The notes: generated by a model not told the origin, from the sequence alone. 64,000 bases of DNA from Streptomyces roseirectus (GCF_014489635.1 NZ_CP060828.1:9598001-9662000); one strand, 5' to 3'. Counted from the first letter of the stretch, positions 1-8,734 are shown. Translations and numbers: made by a program.

Positions 1-1448
1 ACGCCCGGCTGAGGCTGCGTCACACCGACGGGTCTGAGCCGGTCGACGACCCGCAGCGGCTCGGCGTTGCGCCACACCAGCTCGGTCGTCAGGTTCGGCG
101 CCGGGGCGAACCCGGCGTCCGTCCAGCCCATCGCCGTCCCGTCCCGGCGCAGTGCCGTCGCGCCCAGGTCCGCGCCCGGCGCCGTCCAGCCGGGCTGCTC
201 GCGCCGGGCGTCGTAGTCGGAGCCGGAGAACCAGTTGGCGGTGGTCGTCGGCCCGAGAGCCGTACGCCAGGAGCGGTCGCTGACGACCGTCTGCACCACC
301 CCGTCGCCCCGCGTCACCTCCAGGCGGGCGATGAGCCGGGGAGAGACGGCGGCGCCCGCGCTGGGGTCGACACCGGCGAGGGAGTTCCCGGAGGCGGTGA
401 CGGCGGCCCCGTCGGCGTGGTCGGCGGACAGCGCCGGCGTGAACGCGATCGAACCGGTGTCCAGCGCGGTGATCGTCCGCGACTCCAGCCGCACGCCCCC
501 GTCCCCGGTGTCGATGTTGACAGTTCCCCCGACGTGGAAGTTCGCCGTGCTGCTCACCCGCACGGACACCGCCCCCCGCGCGGCGGCGCCCACCAGCGTG
601 CCTGTTCCCTTGAACTGGCTCTGCCACCAGGAGTACGGCGCGGTGCGGCCGGTCGCGGCGTTGGTCACGGACCGCGTCACCAGCGCCGTCCCGTGGCCCA
701 GTTCGACGCCGAGCGTGTTGGGCCCCGGCCGCACGAGACGGGTGACGTCGTACACCCGGTACTCCGTGGACAGCTGGTAGTTGGAGTTGCCGGGCGCCAG
801 GACCTCGTCGGTGACCGGCGCGCCGTTGAGACGGGCCACGTGCAGGCCGACGCCGGACAAGTACAGCCGCGCCCGCACGACACGCCCGGCGATGCGGAAG
901 GCGCGGGCGAACACCGGCAGCGGCTGCTCCAGCGCGCGCCCCGCGTACTCGATCCAGCGCGCGTCCCCCCAGTCGGCCCGCTGGAGCAGGCCCATCTCCC
1001 ACGACGCCGGACGGCTCCACGGCGTCACGTCCCCCGCGCCGCCCCAGACCCGCACCTGCCACACCACCACGTCGCGCGAGCCCAGCACGGGACCCCGCCA
1101 GGCGACGTCGGTCTGCGCGGCCGAGGCGACCTGGCCGCTGTCCCACAGCAGTCGGCCCGCCGCGAGGTCGCGCTCGGAGCGCGCCGCCCGGATCCGGTAC
1201 GCGCGCTGCGTCCACGCCCGTGGGGCGTTCACGACCCGCCAGCTCAGCCGGGGCGCGGGGTCGTCGACGCCGATCGGGTCGTCCGTGCGGCCGTTGATCC
1301 CCAGGTCGGTGGCCTGGGCCGGGCCGCCGTCCTCCGCCGCGTGGGCGCTGGGCGAGTGGACCACGGGCAGCGCCATTCCCGCCGCCGAGGCGGCCATCGT
1401 GCCGACCACGCGTCTGCGGGTCGGCGAACCGTTCAGCTCTTCTGGCAT
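1..1448 (-). CDS. alpha-L-rhamnosidase (GH78), N-terminal part, cut by window start
   Basis: This would be a secreted enzyme that removes terminal L-rhamnose from plant or microbial glycosides. The ATG at 1448 follows an AGGAG ribosome site 7 bases upstream. Residues 1-38 form a Tat-like signal (TRRRVVGTMAAS, hydrophobic stretch, AHA cleavage region). The mature start carries DPIGVDDPAPRLSWR, a signature of the GH78 N-terminal fibronectin-like domain, followed by beta-rich domains up to the window edge; the catalytic (alpha/alpha)6 barrel lies outside. I checked the reading frame near positions 830, 239 and 59 and it stays open. A LacI-type palindrome lies at 1476-1487 in its promoter. The neighbouring plus-strand DNA is the wreck of a LacI gene and of another GH78 gene, so this locus has been rearranged. 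Confidence 0.85.
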   Translation of the reverse strand, partial: MPEELNGSPTRRRVVGTMAASAAGMALPVVHSPSAHAAEDGGPAQATDLGINGRTDDPIGVDDPAPRLSWRVVNAPRAWTQRAYRIRAARSERDLAAGRLLWDSGQVASAAQTDVAWRGPVLGSRDVVVWQVRVWGGAGDVTPWSRPASWEMGLLQRADWGDARWIEYAGRALEQPLPVFARAFRIAGRVVRARLYLSGVGLHVARLNGAPVTDEVLAPGNSNYQLSTEYRVYDVTRLVRPGPNTLGVELGHGTALVTRSVTNAATGRTAPYSWWQSQFKGTGTLVGAAARGAVSVRVSSTANFHVGGTVNIDTGDGGVRLESRTITALDTGSIAFTPALSADHADGAAVTASGNSLAGVDPSAGAAVSPRLIARLEVTRGDGVVQTVVSDRSWRTALGPTTTANWFSGSDYDARREQPGWTAPGADLGATALRRDGTAMGWTDAGFAPAPNLTTELVWRNAEPLRVVDRLRPVGVTQPQPG

Positions 1449-1475
1449 GCGAAATCTCCTGACCCAGCGAGGGGG

Positions 1476-1487
1476 TGAAACGTTTCA
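1476..1487. promoter_or_regulatory. LacI-type operator palindrome
   Basis: TGAAACGTTTCA is a perfect 12-base palindrome 28 bases upstream of the rhamnosidase start codon. LacI-family sugar repressors bind palindromes with a central CG of this form. The adjacent LacI gene is decayed, so the site may now answer to another repressor or to none. Confidence 0.6.
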
Positions 1488-1679
1488 AACCGAAAGGTGA
1501 ACGACATTGCGGTACAGGGTGCGTTGGTGCGGCTCTCCGGTGGGGCACAGGCGGACGGGCGGCTCCGCGCCTGCGACGGGCATCGTTCTGAGCGACGTGC
1601 GGCAGACCCTAGGGTCGCCGTGGTGCCCCGTCAAGAACGCGCCGTCGGCCGCGAGTCGGGCCCGACCGCGATGTCCGCC

Positions 1680-2130
1680 CAGGTCGGTGCGGGTGTCCCA
1701 GTCCTCGGTGCCGAACTACTTCCACAAGCCCCACAAGCTCCCGGCGGCCCGCATGCCGCGCACCGGCGCGAGCCCGGTCGTCGGCTGCCTGGCGTTCGAA
1801 CTCGCCGGCGCCACCACACCCCGAGACCGCGACCGCCATCGAGCGGCGGGTCTCCGCCGAGGGCCTGTACCTGCTGACGGCCGACGACACCGGATCGCGC
1901 CGGCGCGAGCGCGAATACCTCCAGCTCTTCGCACAGCAGCGGGTCGCCGGGATCATCGTCTCGCCCGTCGGCGACGTCGAGGACGAGCTGCGCGGCCGCG
2001 CGGCCGGGGCATCGCCGGCGTGCTGAGCGCCCGTCACGCCCGCTCGCCCGCCCAGGCGTCGGTCTCCGTCGACCTCGCCGCCCGCGTCGCCGTCGCCTTC
2101 CGCGCCGCGTACGTCACCCCGCGCGGGAGC
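1680..2130 (+). pseudogene. decayed LacI-family regulator
   Basis: Pieces of a LacI-family protein can be read in different plus-strand frames. The first piece contains SVPNYFHKPHKLPAA and RTGASPVVGCLAFELAG, which match the end of the DNA-binding domain and the start of the sugar-binding domain. A second piece near 1830-2010, in another frame, contains AEGLYLLTADDTG, EREYLQLFAQQRVAG and IIVSPVGDVEDEL, the typical first lobe. The initiator region and the rest of the effector domain are missing. At least one frameshift and deletions separate the pieces. It is divergent from the rhamnosidase gene, as expected for a former local repressor. The boundaries are approximate. Confidence 0.65.
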
Positions 2131-2860
2131 ATGATGTCCGACGCGCCCACCGCCTACTGCGCGACCTCGTCCGCGCGGCCGGCTACCGCATCACCACCGG
2201 GTTCGTCGGCACCCCGGTCATCTGCGAGGCGCCGGCCCCACCGGCCACACCGACGCCGCCGCCCGCCTGCTCCTGCGGACCGCGTGCCCGTCCTGGCTCT
2301 GTCCGGTTGGGAGCGCTGGGATTCCATGCTCGACGACGGCTCCATGACCCCGGCCAGATGACGTCCTTCAACCACTACGCCCTCGGCGCCGTCGCCGACT
2401 GGCTGCACCGGCGCGTCGCCGGACTCGGCCCGCTGGAGCCCGGCTACCGCGTCCTGCACATCGCGCCGACCGTCCTCGACGGCCTCGATGACGCCTCGGC
2501 CTGGCACGAGACGCCGTACGGGCCGGCCCGCGCGGGCCGGCGGCGCGAGGGGAGCCGGGTCCGCTTCCACGCCGAGGTGCCGCCCAGCACCCGCGCCGTC
2601 GTGGACCTCCCATCCGGCGACCGCCACGAGGTCGGCGGCGGCACCTGGACCTGGACCGAACCGCGTCCCCGGCCCGCGCCTACCGGGCCGTCCTCGACGC
2701 CATCCACGGCATCGACCCCTCCCGCGCCGACCCCTTCCGCCGCACCACCCGCTGGCGCCCGGGAAGGTCCCTGCGCGAGCTCCTGGACAAGGCTCCGCTG
2801 GAGGTGCTGGACGCGGTGGAGAGCGCGCTCGCGGGGCTGGGGGCGCGGGCCGGGCGGTGA
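2131..2860 (+). pseudogene. decayed C-terminal part of a GH78 alpha-L-rhamnosidase
   Basis: Fragments in several plus-strand frames match the end of GH78 catalytic domains: RDLVRAAGYRITTGFVGTPV near 2160-2215, GHTDAAARLLLRTACPSWL near 2240-2295, MTSFNHYALGAVADWLHRRV from 2358, and a C-terminal beta domain ending at TGA 2858-2860. Frameshifts near 2230, 2300 and 2670 break the frame, and the N-terminal two thirds is absent. It follows the LacI remnant on the same strand, so a former lacI-rhamnosidase unit probably decayed as a block. It converges on the P450 gene with only 7 bases between them. Confidence 0.65.
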
Positions 2861-2867
2861 GGGGCGG

Positions 2868-4064
2868 TCACCAGGTGACGGGGAGGCTCCTGACACCGAA
2901 CACCAGGGACTCGGTGCGGTACTCGATGTCCTCGACCGGGACCGCGAGCCGCAGCCCCGGGAAGCGACGCAGCAGCGCGGGCAGCGCGAGACGGAGTTCG
3001 AGGCGGGCGAGCTGCTGTCCCACGCACTGGTGCCGGCCGTACCCGAACGCCAGATGCGGTACGGGCTTGCGCCACAGGTCGAGTTCGCCCGCCGGAGAGG
3101 GGAGGGCGGCGCCGTGACCGGCCATGAGGGTGGAGACGACGACGTACTCCCCGGCGCGGATCTCCTGCCCGCCGACCGACACGTCGGCGCTCGCCCGCCG
3201 GATCAGCGGGGGAGCCACGGCCAGCAGCCGCAGCAACTCCTCGACGGCGCCGCCGGACAGCGCGTCGTCGTCGCGCAGCGCCGCCAGCTGCCGCGGGTGC
3301 GTCAGCAGGGTGAGCACGCTGAGCCCGATCATGCCGGAGAGGGTTCCGTGTCCGGCGACGAGGATGTCCAGGCCCATGCCGACCAACTCGTCGTCGCTCA
3401 GCGTCGCGCCGTGCTTGCGGACGATGTCCCCGAGGATGTTGTCGCCGGGGTCCCGCCGGTGTGCCGCGACCAGCTCGGCCATGTAGTCGATCATCGCCGC
3501 GAAGTTGTCCTGCTGAACCTCCAGCGTGGTGTCGACACTGCTCGCGACCGAACTGCGCGCCAGGATGGCGGCCCGGTCCGCCAGCGGCGCGCCCAGCAAC
3601 TCGCAGATCACCATCAGGGGCAGCGGTTCGGCGAACGTCGTGATCAGGTCGGAGCCGGGGCCGGCCTTCTCCAGGGCGTCCAGGTGTTCCTCGACGGTCT
3701 GCTCGATCACGCCGCTGAGCGTCCGGATCCGCTTCATGCTGAAGACCCCGGCGTGCATCCGGCGGAAGCGGGTGTGCTCCTCGCCGTCGTAGTTGAGCAG
3801 GACTCCGGGCTGATTCATCACCGAGCGCGGACCGGTCCCGTCCGGTTCGAAGGCGAACCCGACCTCGAACCGGACGTCGGACAGCACCGCGCGGGCGTCC
3901 TCCTCACGCGTGACGAGCACCGCCTCGACCTCGCCGAGCTGCGAGTTCGGCACCGGGACCCGGGGCAGCGCCGGGTCTTGGTGGAGCGCGGCGAGTTCGG
4001 CTCCGGGCCGGAAAGGGCACGTGCTCCGGCGCTGGTTGTGGGGCATCGACACCGGTTCGGTCAT
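2868..4064 (-). CDS. cytochrome P450
   Basis: A 398-residue soluble bacterial P450, probably an oxidative tailoring enzyme of the polyketide cluster that needs ferredoxin and a reductase from elsewhere. The heme loop FGYGRHQCVGQ puts the thiolate ligand at Cys347, and the K-helix ExxR is in EELLR. Two parts are odd. The I-helix oxygen-activation motif reads AGHGT instead of the usual AGHET or AGxxT with an acid. The stretch between the K-helix strands and the heme loop, normally containing an NRDP-like motif, reads MAGHGAALPSPAGELDLW and is diverged. The ATG at 4064 follows AGGAAGG. It is the last gene of a minus-strand row (methyltransferase, TetR, SDR, P450). The substrate is unknown. Confidence 0.9.
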   Translation of the reverse strand: MTEPVSMPHNQRRSTCPFRPGAELAALHQDPALPRVPVPNSQLGEVEAVLVTREEDARAVLSDVRFEVGFAFEPDGTGPRSVMNQPGVLLNYDGEEHTRFRRMHAGVFSMKRIRTLSGVIEQTVEEHLDALEKAGPGSDLITTFAEPLPLMVICELLGAPLADRAAILARSSVASSVDTTLEVQQDNFAAMIDYMAELVAAHRRDPGDNILGDIVRKHGATLSDDELVGMGLDILVAGHGTLSGMIGLSVLTLLTHPRQLAALRDDDALSGGAVEELLRLLAVAPPLIRRASADVSVGGQEIRAGEYVVVSTLMAGHGAALPSPAGELDLWRKPVPHLAFGYGRHQCVGQQLARLELRLALPALLRRFPGLRLAVPVEDIEYRTESLVFGVRSLPVTW

Positions 4065-4114
4065 GGCGTTCGGAACCTTCCTGACGGTGTGTGGGGGCAG
4101 TCAGCGGGTCTCGG

Positions 4115-4954
4115 TCACGGGGCGCCTGCCGTGTCGCGCAGCAGTTCCCGGGTGACGCGCTCCAGCCGGGCGGCGTCGCGCTTGTCGAAGGCCGGGCGCA
4201 GCAGGCTGAGGGGCATTCCCTCCACGAAGGCGCTCAAGGGCGCGTGGGGCGGGGACTCGATGAGTTCGACGAGGGGAGGGACCGTGGTCCCGACCGGCTG
4301 GGCGGCCCTTTTCATCTGCTCGATGTGGAGCGCGGTGGCGGGGTCGAAGTCCCCCGCGAAACCGGTGCGGGTGCCGCCCGGGAACAGCAGGACGTACCGG
4401 GCGCGATGTCCGTTGCCCGGCTCGGCGTACGCGACTCCGAGGAGGTCGTTGAGCCGCCCGCCCTGGAACATGGCCGACCAGCCGTCGTAGCCGTGCTCCA
4501 GCCCGAGGTCGGCCCATTTGACGCCCGCCGGTCCCACCCCGGGACCGGCGATGTTCAGGACGACCGGGGCGTCGGCCTTGTTCATCGGGCCGGCCAGTCC
4601 GCGTCCGAGCAGGTACCGGCTGAGGTAGTAGAGGGCGAAGTTGTGCTCGAACCCCTCCGGCGTCACGGTCCGGTAGCTGCGGAAGTAGCGGGCGCACAGC
4701 ACGAGGGCGTCCACCGCCTCGAAGGTCTCCGTGATGTCGGCGATCACGCGCCGGTTCTCGCTGACGAGGCTGAGGTCGGCCTCGATGAAGAACGCCCGGC
4801 CCTCCGCGCCGGTCCGCTGCGCCGTGTCGAGGAACTTCTTCCCCTTCACCGGGTCCGGGGCGACCACGACCACCCGCTCGCCCCGCTCGAGGCAGGTGTG
4901 CGCGAGCGCTTGTCCGATGCCGGAGGTGCCGCCTGTCACGACGATGGTCTTCAC
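4115..4954 (-). CDS. SDR-fold protein with altered catalytic residues
   Basis: A 279-residue protein of the short-chain dehydrogenase superfamily, closest in layout to retinol-dehydrogenase-like members. The cofactor loop TGGTSGIG (residues 7-14) is intact, and an acidic strand follows (EADLSL). At the place where such proteins carry YxxxK (usually AYGQSKLAN) this one reads AMFQGGRLND, so both the catalytic tyrosine and lysine appear replaced. It may bind NAD(P) without normal reductase chemistry, or act as a cyclase-like or structural partner. The start is GTG 4954 with GAGGAG upstream. It lies 50 bases before the P450 and probably shares its transcript. Confidence 0.8.
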   Translation of the reverse strand: MKTIVVTGGTSGIGQALAHTCLERGERVVVVAPDPVKGKKFLDTAQRTGAEGRAFFIEADLSLVSENRRVIADITETFEAVDALVLCARYFRSYRTVTPEGFEHNFALYYLSRYLLGRGLAGPMNKADAPVVLNIAGPGVGPAGVKWADLGLEHGYDGWSAMFQGGRLNDLLGVAYAEPGNGHRARYVLLFPGGTRTGFAGDFDPATALHIEQMKRAAQPVGTTVPPLVELIESPPHAPLSAFVEGMPLSLLRPAFDKRDAARLERVTRELLRDTAGAP

Positions 4955-5065
4955 GGTGATGCTCCTCGAAACACTGAAGGGTGAACTGTGGTGCTGCGGC
5001 GACTCCCCGTCCGGCGGGCAGACTTCACCCCGGGACGGGGGCAGAGGGGAGGTCGGGGAAGGGTG

Positions 5066-5644
5066 TCAGACGGCCTGGGCGGCGATCTCCGCCCGGACCA
5101 CGTCCTGGGCGAGCCCTACGGCTGTCGCCCCGGCGCCGGTGGGGCCCAGGGTCGACCCGCTCACATAGAGCCCGTCGATGATCAGCATGATCCGGTCGCC
5201 GAGCCGGTCGGGGTGTGCGGCCGGAGTCCGGCGTGCGAGTTCACGCAACTGCTCGCGGACGTCCTGGAAGTGCTTCAGGGAAACCTGGTGGGCCGGATGG
5301 CCGGGATCGGGAAACTCCGCGTGCGTGTTGCGCAGCGGGCACCCTCTGGTGTTCGGCGCCATGCCCTGGACCGCCCGGACCAGCTCGACCAGCTGGTCCT
5401 CCGGCGCGTCGACGGTGGCGCACACCCGGGCCAGGGTCGACGCCCAGGCTTGCGCGGACCGTTCGAGATAGGCCACCACCAGGTGGTCCTTGCTGGGGAA
5501 CTCCCGGTAGAGCAACTGCTTGCCGCACCCGACTCCGTCGATGATCTGCTGCATGCCGACCGCGTGCACGCCCCGCCGGTCGAACAGGTCGGCGGCGACG
5601 TCCAGAATGCGCTCGCGGGTGCCTGGAGCGGGTTTCCGGGGCAT
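5066..5644 (-). CDS. TetR-family transcriptional regulator
   Basis: A 192-residue regulator. Residues 8-55 form the TetR helix-turn-helix (TRERILDVAADLF, then MQQIIDGVGCGKQLLYREFPSKD). The C-terminal ligand domain resembles the type with a GCPLRNT segment found in many Streptomyces TetR proteins. The start ATG at 5644 lies 16 bases from a near-palindrome, GACCAATCGGTC, that is a likely self-binding site. It sits inside a minus-strand row between a methyltransferase and an SDR, so it probably controls the export or tailoring genes around it in response to the pathway product or an intermediate. Confidence 0.88.
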   Translation of the reverse strand: MPRKPAPGTRERILDVAADLFDRRGVHAVGMQQIIDGVGCGKQLLYREFPSKDHLVVAYLERSAQAWASTLARVCATVDAPEDQLVELVRAVQGMAPNTRGCPLRNTHAEFPDPGHPAHQVSLKHFQDVREQLRELARRTPAAHPDRLGDRIMLIIDGLYVSGSTLGPTGAGATAVGLAQDVVRAEIAAQAV

Positions 5645-5659
5645 GGGCCGAGGCTAGCA

Positions 5660-5671
5660 GACCAATCGGTC
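5660..5671. promoter_or_regulatory. putative TetR operator
   Basis: GACCAATCGGTC pairs in 10 of 12 positions as an inverted repeat, just upstream of the TetR start codon, where an autoregulatory site is expected. Its core differs by one base from the ACCGATCGGT core of the twin palindromes at 55244-55282. Confidence 0.45.
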
Positions 5672-5713
5672 CAGTACCGGGGGAATGCCACGGATCCACC
5701 GCCGTGAGGACGT

Positions 5714-6460
5714 TCACTTGCGCAGCGCGCGTACGTAGGACATCGGCGTCAGTACGCGCCCTTGTGCGTCCACCTGGACCTCTCCCGGCTCCCGGGCCGG
5801 ACCGGTGTCCAGCGCGCCCGCCTCTCCCATCCTGGCCAGCAGTTCGTGGGTGAAGCTCGTGGCGAAGACGGCCTCGGTGATGTCCAGGATCCGCCAGTGC
5901 CGGCCGAGACGGGTCCGCAGGTCGTCCTTGCTGACCAGAGCCTCTTGCGTGATCGGTGTTCCCGACGGCATGGACTCGGCGAAGCAGAACAGATGGAGCG
6001 TGGCGCCCGGCCGGCACACCCGGTGGAGCGCGGCGGCATAGGCCGACCGCTGCCCGGCGTCGAGGCAGTGGTACAGCCCGCTGTCGAGCACGGTGTCGAA
6101 ACCGGTTCCGACACCGTGCAGTTCGGTGGCGTCGGCGACCAGGAACCGCACCGGGACCCCATGGGCCGACGCGCGCTGTCCCGCCTGCTCGATCGCGCTG
6201 GGGGAGCCGTCCACGCCGGTGACCTCGTACCCCTGGTCCGCCAGCATGATGGCGTTCTCCCCCAGCCCGCAGCCCGCGTCGAGCACCTTGCCCGTGAAGC
6301 CGCCCGCACGCGCCAGCTCCACGACGGCCCGCTGGGGCTCACCGATGTCCCAGGGGATCATCTTCTCGCCCGGCGCGACGCCGCCGAACGCCGCCCGGCC
6401 CGCGTACAGCGCGTCGAATTCCATGTTCTGCCGGGAGAACGTCTGCTCTTCCGTGGCCAT
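5714..6460 (-). CDS. class I SAM-dependent methyltransferase
   Basis: A 248-residue small-molecule methyltransferase. The SAM-binding loop VLDAGCGLGENAI is near residue 60, the acidic ribose-binding residue follows in EVTGVDGS, and the post-loop VADATEL and LDSGLYHCL motifs are present. The family includes thiopurine-type and small aromatic O- or C-methyltransferases; the exact atom methylated cannot be told. A strong AAGGAG site precedes ATG 6460. It lies between an exporter (84 bases upstream) and the TetR gene, consistent with a late tailoring step. Confidence 0.85.
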   Translation of the reverse strand: MATEEQTFSRQNMEFDALYAGRAAFGGVAPGEKMIPWDIGEPQRAVVELARAGGFTGKVLDAGCGLGENAIMLADQGYEVTGVDGSPSAIEQAGQRASAHGVPVRFLVADATELHGVGTGFDTVLDSGLYHCLDAGQRSAYAAALHRVCRPGATLHLFCFAESMPSGTPITQEALVSKDDLRTRLGRHWRILDITEAVFATSFTHELLARMGEAGALDTGPAREPGEVQVDAQGRVLTPMSYVRALRK

Positions 6461-6544
6461 GCCGGATCTCCTTGCCGGTGGGGATCAGTTCCGTGCCGCG
6501 CTGTGCGTGAGGGGGACAGGCTTTGTCGGGCGGTGCGCCCGCTC

Positions 6545-7999
6545 CTACCCGACGGTGTCGGCCGCCTCGGCCGGGACGGCCGCGGGAGCCGCCGCCGTCT
6601 TCGTCGGCCGCATCCGCGACGCGACGGCCAGCGTGAGGACGACGACCGCCGTCATCGCCAGGAAGACGTCGGAGTAGGCGGCGCCCTCGTCGCCGGAGTA
6701 GAGGGGGTTGACGGCGCCGCTGCCGCTCTGCTGCCGCGCGGACACCAGGACGCCGAAGACGGCGGGGCCGGTGCCGGCGCCGAGGAACTGGGCGCCCTGG
6801 AGGATGCCGAGGCCGACACCGGCCTGCTCGGCGGGCAGTTCGCCGGCCGCCGCGCCGATGATCGTGGTCATCACGAGGATGAACCCGATGCTGATCCCGA
6901 GGATCCCGGCGCCCGCGGGGAGCACCGAGGAGCCGTCGGTGAAGGTGGACAGTGCCAGGGCGGACAGCCCGATGAGGGTGAGCCCGGAGAGCACCGTGGC
7001 CTGGGTGCCGACACGGTCGACGAGACGGCCGATCAGCGGCGACAGCAGCGCGGTCGCGACACCGGCCGGGATCATGACGAGCGCGCCCTCGCCCGGTGTG
7101 AGCCCGTTGACCTCGACCAGCAGCAGGGGGACGAACACCAGGCCGCCGAGGTTGACGACCATCGCCAGGAACGCGACGAAGAGGCTGGTGCGGTAGACGC
7201 GGTTGGCGAACAGCGACGGCGGGACGAACGGCTGCTCGACCCGGACGGTCCGCCACCCGAACAGCACGAGCGACGCGACCGCGATCACGAGACTGCCCCA
7301 GGACAGGGCGGCCGTGAAGCCGGAGACCTGAGCCTGCGTCATGCCGAACAGGACCAGTCCGGCGCCGAGTCCGAGCAGGACGCCGCCGGGGAGGTCGATC
7401 TTCCCGCCGCCGTCCGGAGCCTCGTCCGGCAGTACCCGCCAGGCCGCAGGAAGCAGCAGCAGCGAGACGACGAGCATGATCCAGAACAGGGCCGGCCACC
7501 CCAGCAGCTGGCCGATGCCGCCGCCCACCGTCGGCCCGGCCGCCGTCCCCACACCCGCGCCCGCCGAGACGACGCCGATGCCCATGCCGCGCTTCTCCGG
7601 CGGCAGCAGCCGCGTGACGGCGATGATCGCGAGCACGGGGATCGCGGCCGCGCCGATGCCCGTGACGATCCGGCCGGTCACCAGTACCGCGAGGTTGGGG
7701 GAGACCGCGCAGATCAGGCTGCCCGCGGCGTAGGTCAGCAGCGCGAAGGCGAACAGGCGCCGCAGTCCGACCCGGTCGGAGATGCGGCCGTAGAGGGGGA
7801 TGCCGACCGAGAACATCAGCAGGAAACCGGTGACGATCCAGGCGAGCTCCGCCTCGGAGGCCCCGAACTCCTCCTTGATCGTCGGCAGCATCAGATTGAC
7901 CATGTCGCTGGCGGTGACCGTGACGAGGATCGCCGGCATCAGCACTGCCAGTAAGGCCAGTTCTGAGCGGGTTCGCCCGGTCGTCGATGTGGAAGTCAT
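6545..7999 (-). CDS. MFS drug exporter (DHA2 type, about 14 membrane helices)
   Basis: A 484-residue proton-coupled exporter. It has the DHA2-like length, the loop motif GRISDRVGLRR after helix 2, and the motif GxxxGPTVGGGIG in helix 5, typical of antiporters. It probably exports the cluster product. Codon 16 (7952-7954) is TTA, rare in Streptomyces and dependent on the bldA tRNA, so translation may be delayed until development. A 24-base site upstream (8024-8047) resembles one in front of the neighbouring Rrf2 gene. The ATG at 7999 is the only start upstream of helix 1. Confidence 0.9.
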   Translation of the reverse strand: MTSTSTTGRTRSELALLAVLMPAILVTVTASDMVNLMLPTIKEEFGASEAELAWIVTGFLLMFSVGIPLYGRISDRVGLRRLFAFALLTYAAGSLICAVSPNLAVLVTGRIVTGIGAAAIPVLAIIAVTRLLPPEKRGMGIGVVSAGAGVGTAAGPTVGGGIGQLLGWPALFWIMLVVSLLLLPAAWRVLPDEAPDGGGKIDLPGGVLLGLGAGLVLFGMTQAQVSGFTAALSWGSLVIAVASLVLFGWRTVRVEQPFVPPSLFANRVYRTSLFVAFLAMVVNLGGLVFVPLLLVEVNGLTPGEGALVMIPAGVATALLSPLIGRLVDRVGTQATVLSGLTLIGLSALALSTFTDGSSVLPAGAGILGISIGFILVMTTIIGAAAGELPAEQAGVGLGILQGAQFLGAGTGPAVFGVLVSARQQSGSGAVNPLYSGDEGAAYSDVFLAMTAVVVLTLAVASRMRPTKTAAAPAAVPAEAADTVG

Positions 8000-8023
8000 T
8001 CGGAAACGTCCTTCGGGCGACTT

Positions 8024-8047
8024 ACTGCCACCATGGTAGTTACATTT
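8024..8047. promoter_or_regulatory. putative Rrf2 operator at the exporter promoter
   Basis: The sequence from 8024 begins ACTGCCAC and ends TTACATTT. It matches the site at 8572-8595 (read on the minus strand) at 18 of 24 positions. It contains a near-palindrome around CCATGG. It lies 25 bases upstream of the MFS start codon. Confidence 0.5.
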
Positions 8048-8091
8048 AGGGTAAAGATGTGGCGGAGGGTGTCCCCTCCGCCGTCGGCCGG

Positions 8092-8538
8092 TCAGCCGGC
8101 CAGGTGCGCGCGCTCCTGCTCGCCGGCCAGGACCTGCTGCACCAGATGCTGGATCGTGGTCCGTCCGAGCCGTTCCTCCATGGCCCGTTCCGCCTCCCGG
8201 AACTCCACTTCGAGCAGGCGCTCCATGTTCCGCCCCACCTCGCACTCCGCGCTCGGCGGATGCGGGTGCCGCGACAGGACCGGGCCCGCCTCGACGGCGG
8301 CGTACGCCTCGTACAGCGTGATCTCGCGCGGTGGACGGGCCAGCGTCCAGCCGCCGCCGCGCCCCTCGGTCGACCGGACCAGACCGGCGTCCCGCAGGCT
8401 GCCGAGGATCCGTCGCACCAGCACGGGGTTGCTCGCCAGGCTCTCCGCGATCTCCGCCGACGTCAGCGAGTGATCGCCCCAGCGCGCCAGCATCGTGAGC
8501 GAGTGGATCGCGACCGCGCTCCTGCTGCTGACACCCAC
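8092..8538 (-). CDS. Rrf2-family transcriptional regulator
   Basis: A 148-residue Rrf2 protein with an N-terminal winged helix (SAVAIHSLTMLARWG, then LTSAEIAESLASNPVLVRRIL) and the wing RSTEGRGGGWTLA. Only one cysteine (in ECEV) is present, so it lacks the three-cysteine iron-sulfur centre of IscR and NsrR; it belongs with the cluster-free sensors of this family. The start is GTG 8538 with GGAAGGGG upstream. It lies just upstream of the exporter gene on the same strand. Similar 24-base sites precede both genes, suggesting that it represses itself and the exporter. Confidence 0.85.
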   Translation of the reverse strand: MGVSSRSAVAIHSLTMLARWGDHSLTSAEIAESLASNPVLVRRILGSLRDAGLVRSTEGRGGGWTLARPPREITLYEAYAAVEAGPVLSRHPHPPSAECEVGRNMERLLEVEFREAERAMEERLGRTTIQHLVQQVLAGEQERAHLAG

Positions 8539-8571
8539 CGTGACCCCTTCCCGGCCGGCACCCGCCGATCG

Positions 8572-8596
8572 AACTGTAATGAGCGTAGTGGCAGTT
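8572..8596. promoter_or_regulatory. putative Rrf2 autoregulatory operator
   Basis: Inverted arms AACTG (8572-8576) and CAGTT (8592-8596) flank a 15-base spacer, about 34 bases upstream of the Rrf2 start. The minus-strand reading shares 18 of 24 positions with the site at 8024-8047. Confidence 0.5.
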
Positions 8597-8734
8597 TGGC
8601 GGGTGGTCAACGCGGCAGCCCCCCTCGGGCGCGGAGAACCTGAGGGTGATCCGTAATGACAGCGCGCACACGCGCAGTAGCGTGATCCACAGACACCGAG
8701 TGCCCGGCCGACGGGCCCCGAGGAAGGAACGCCC

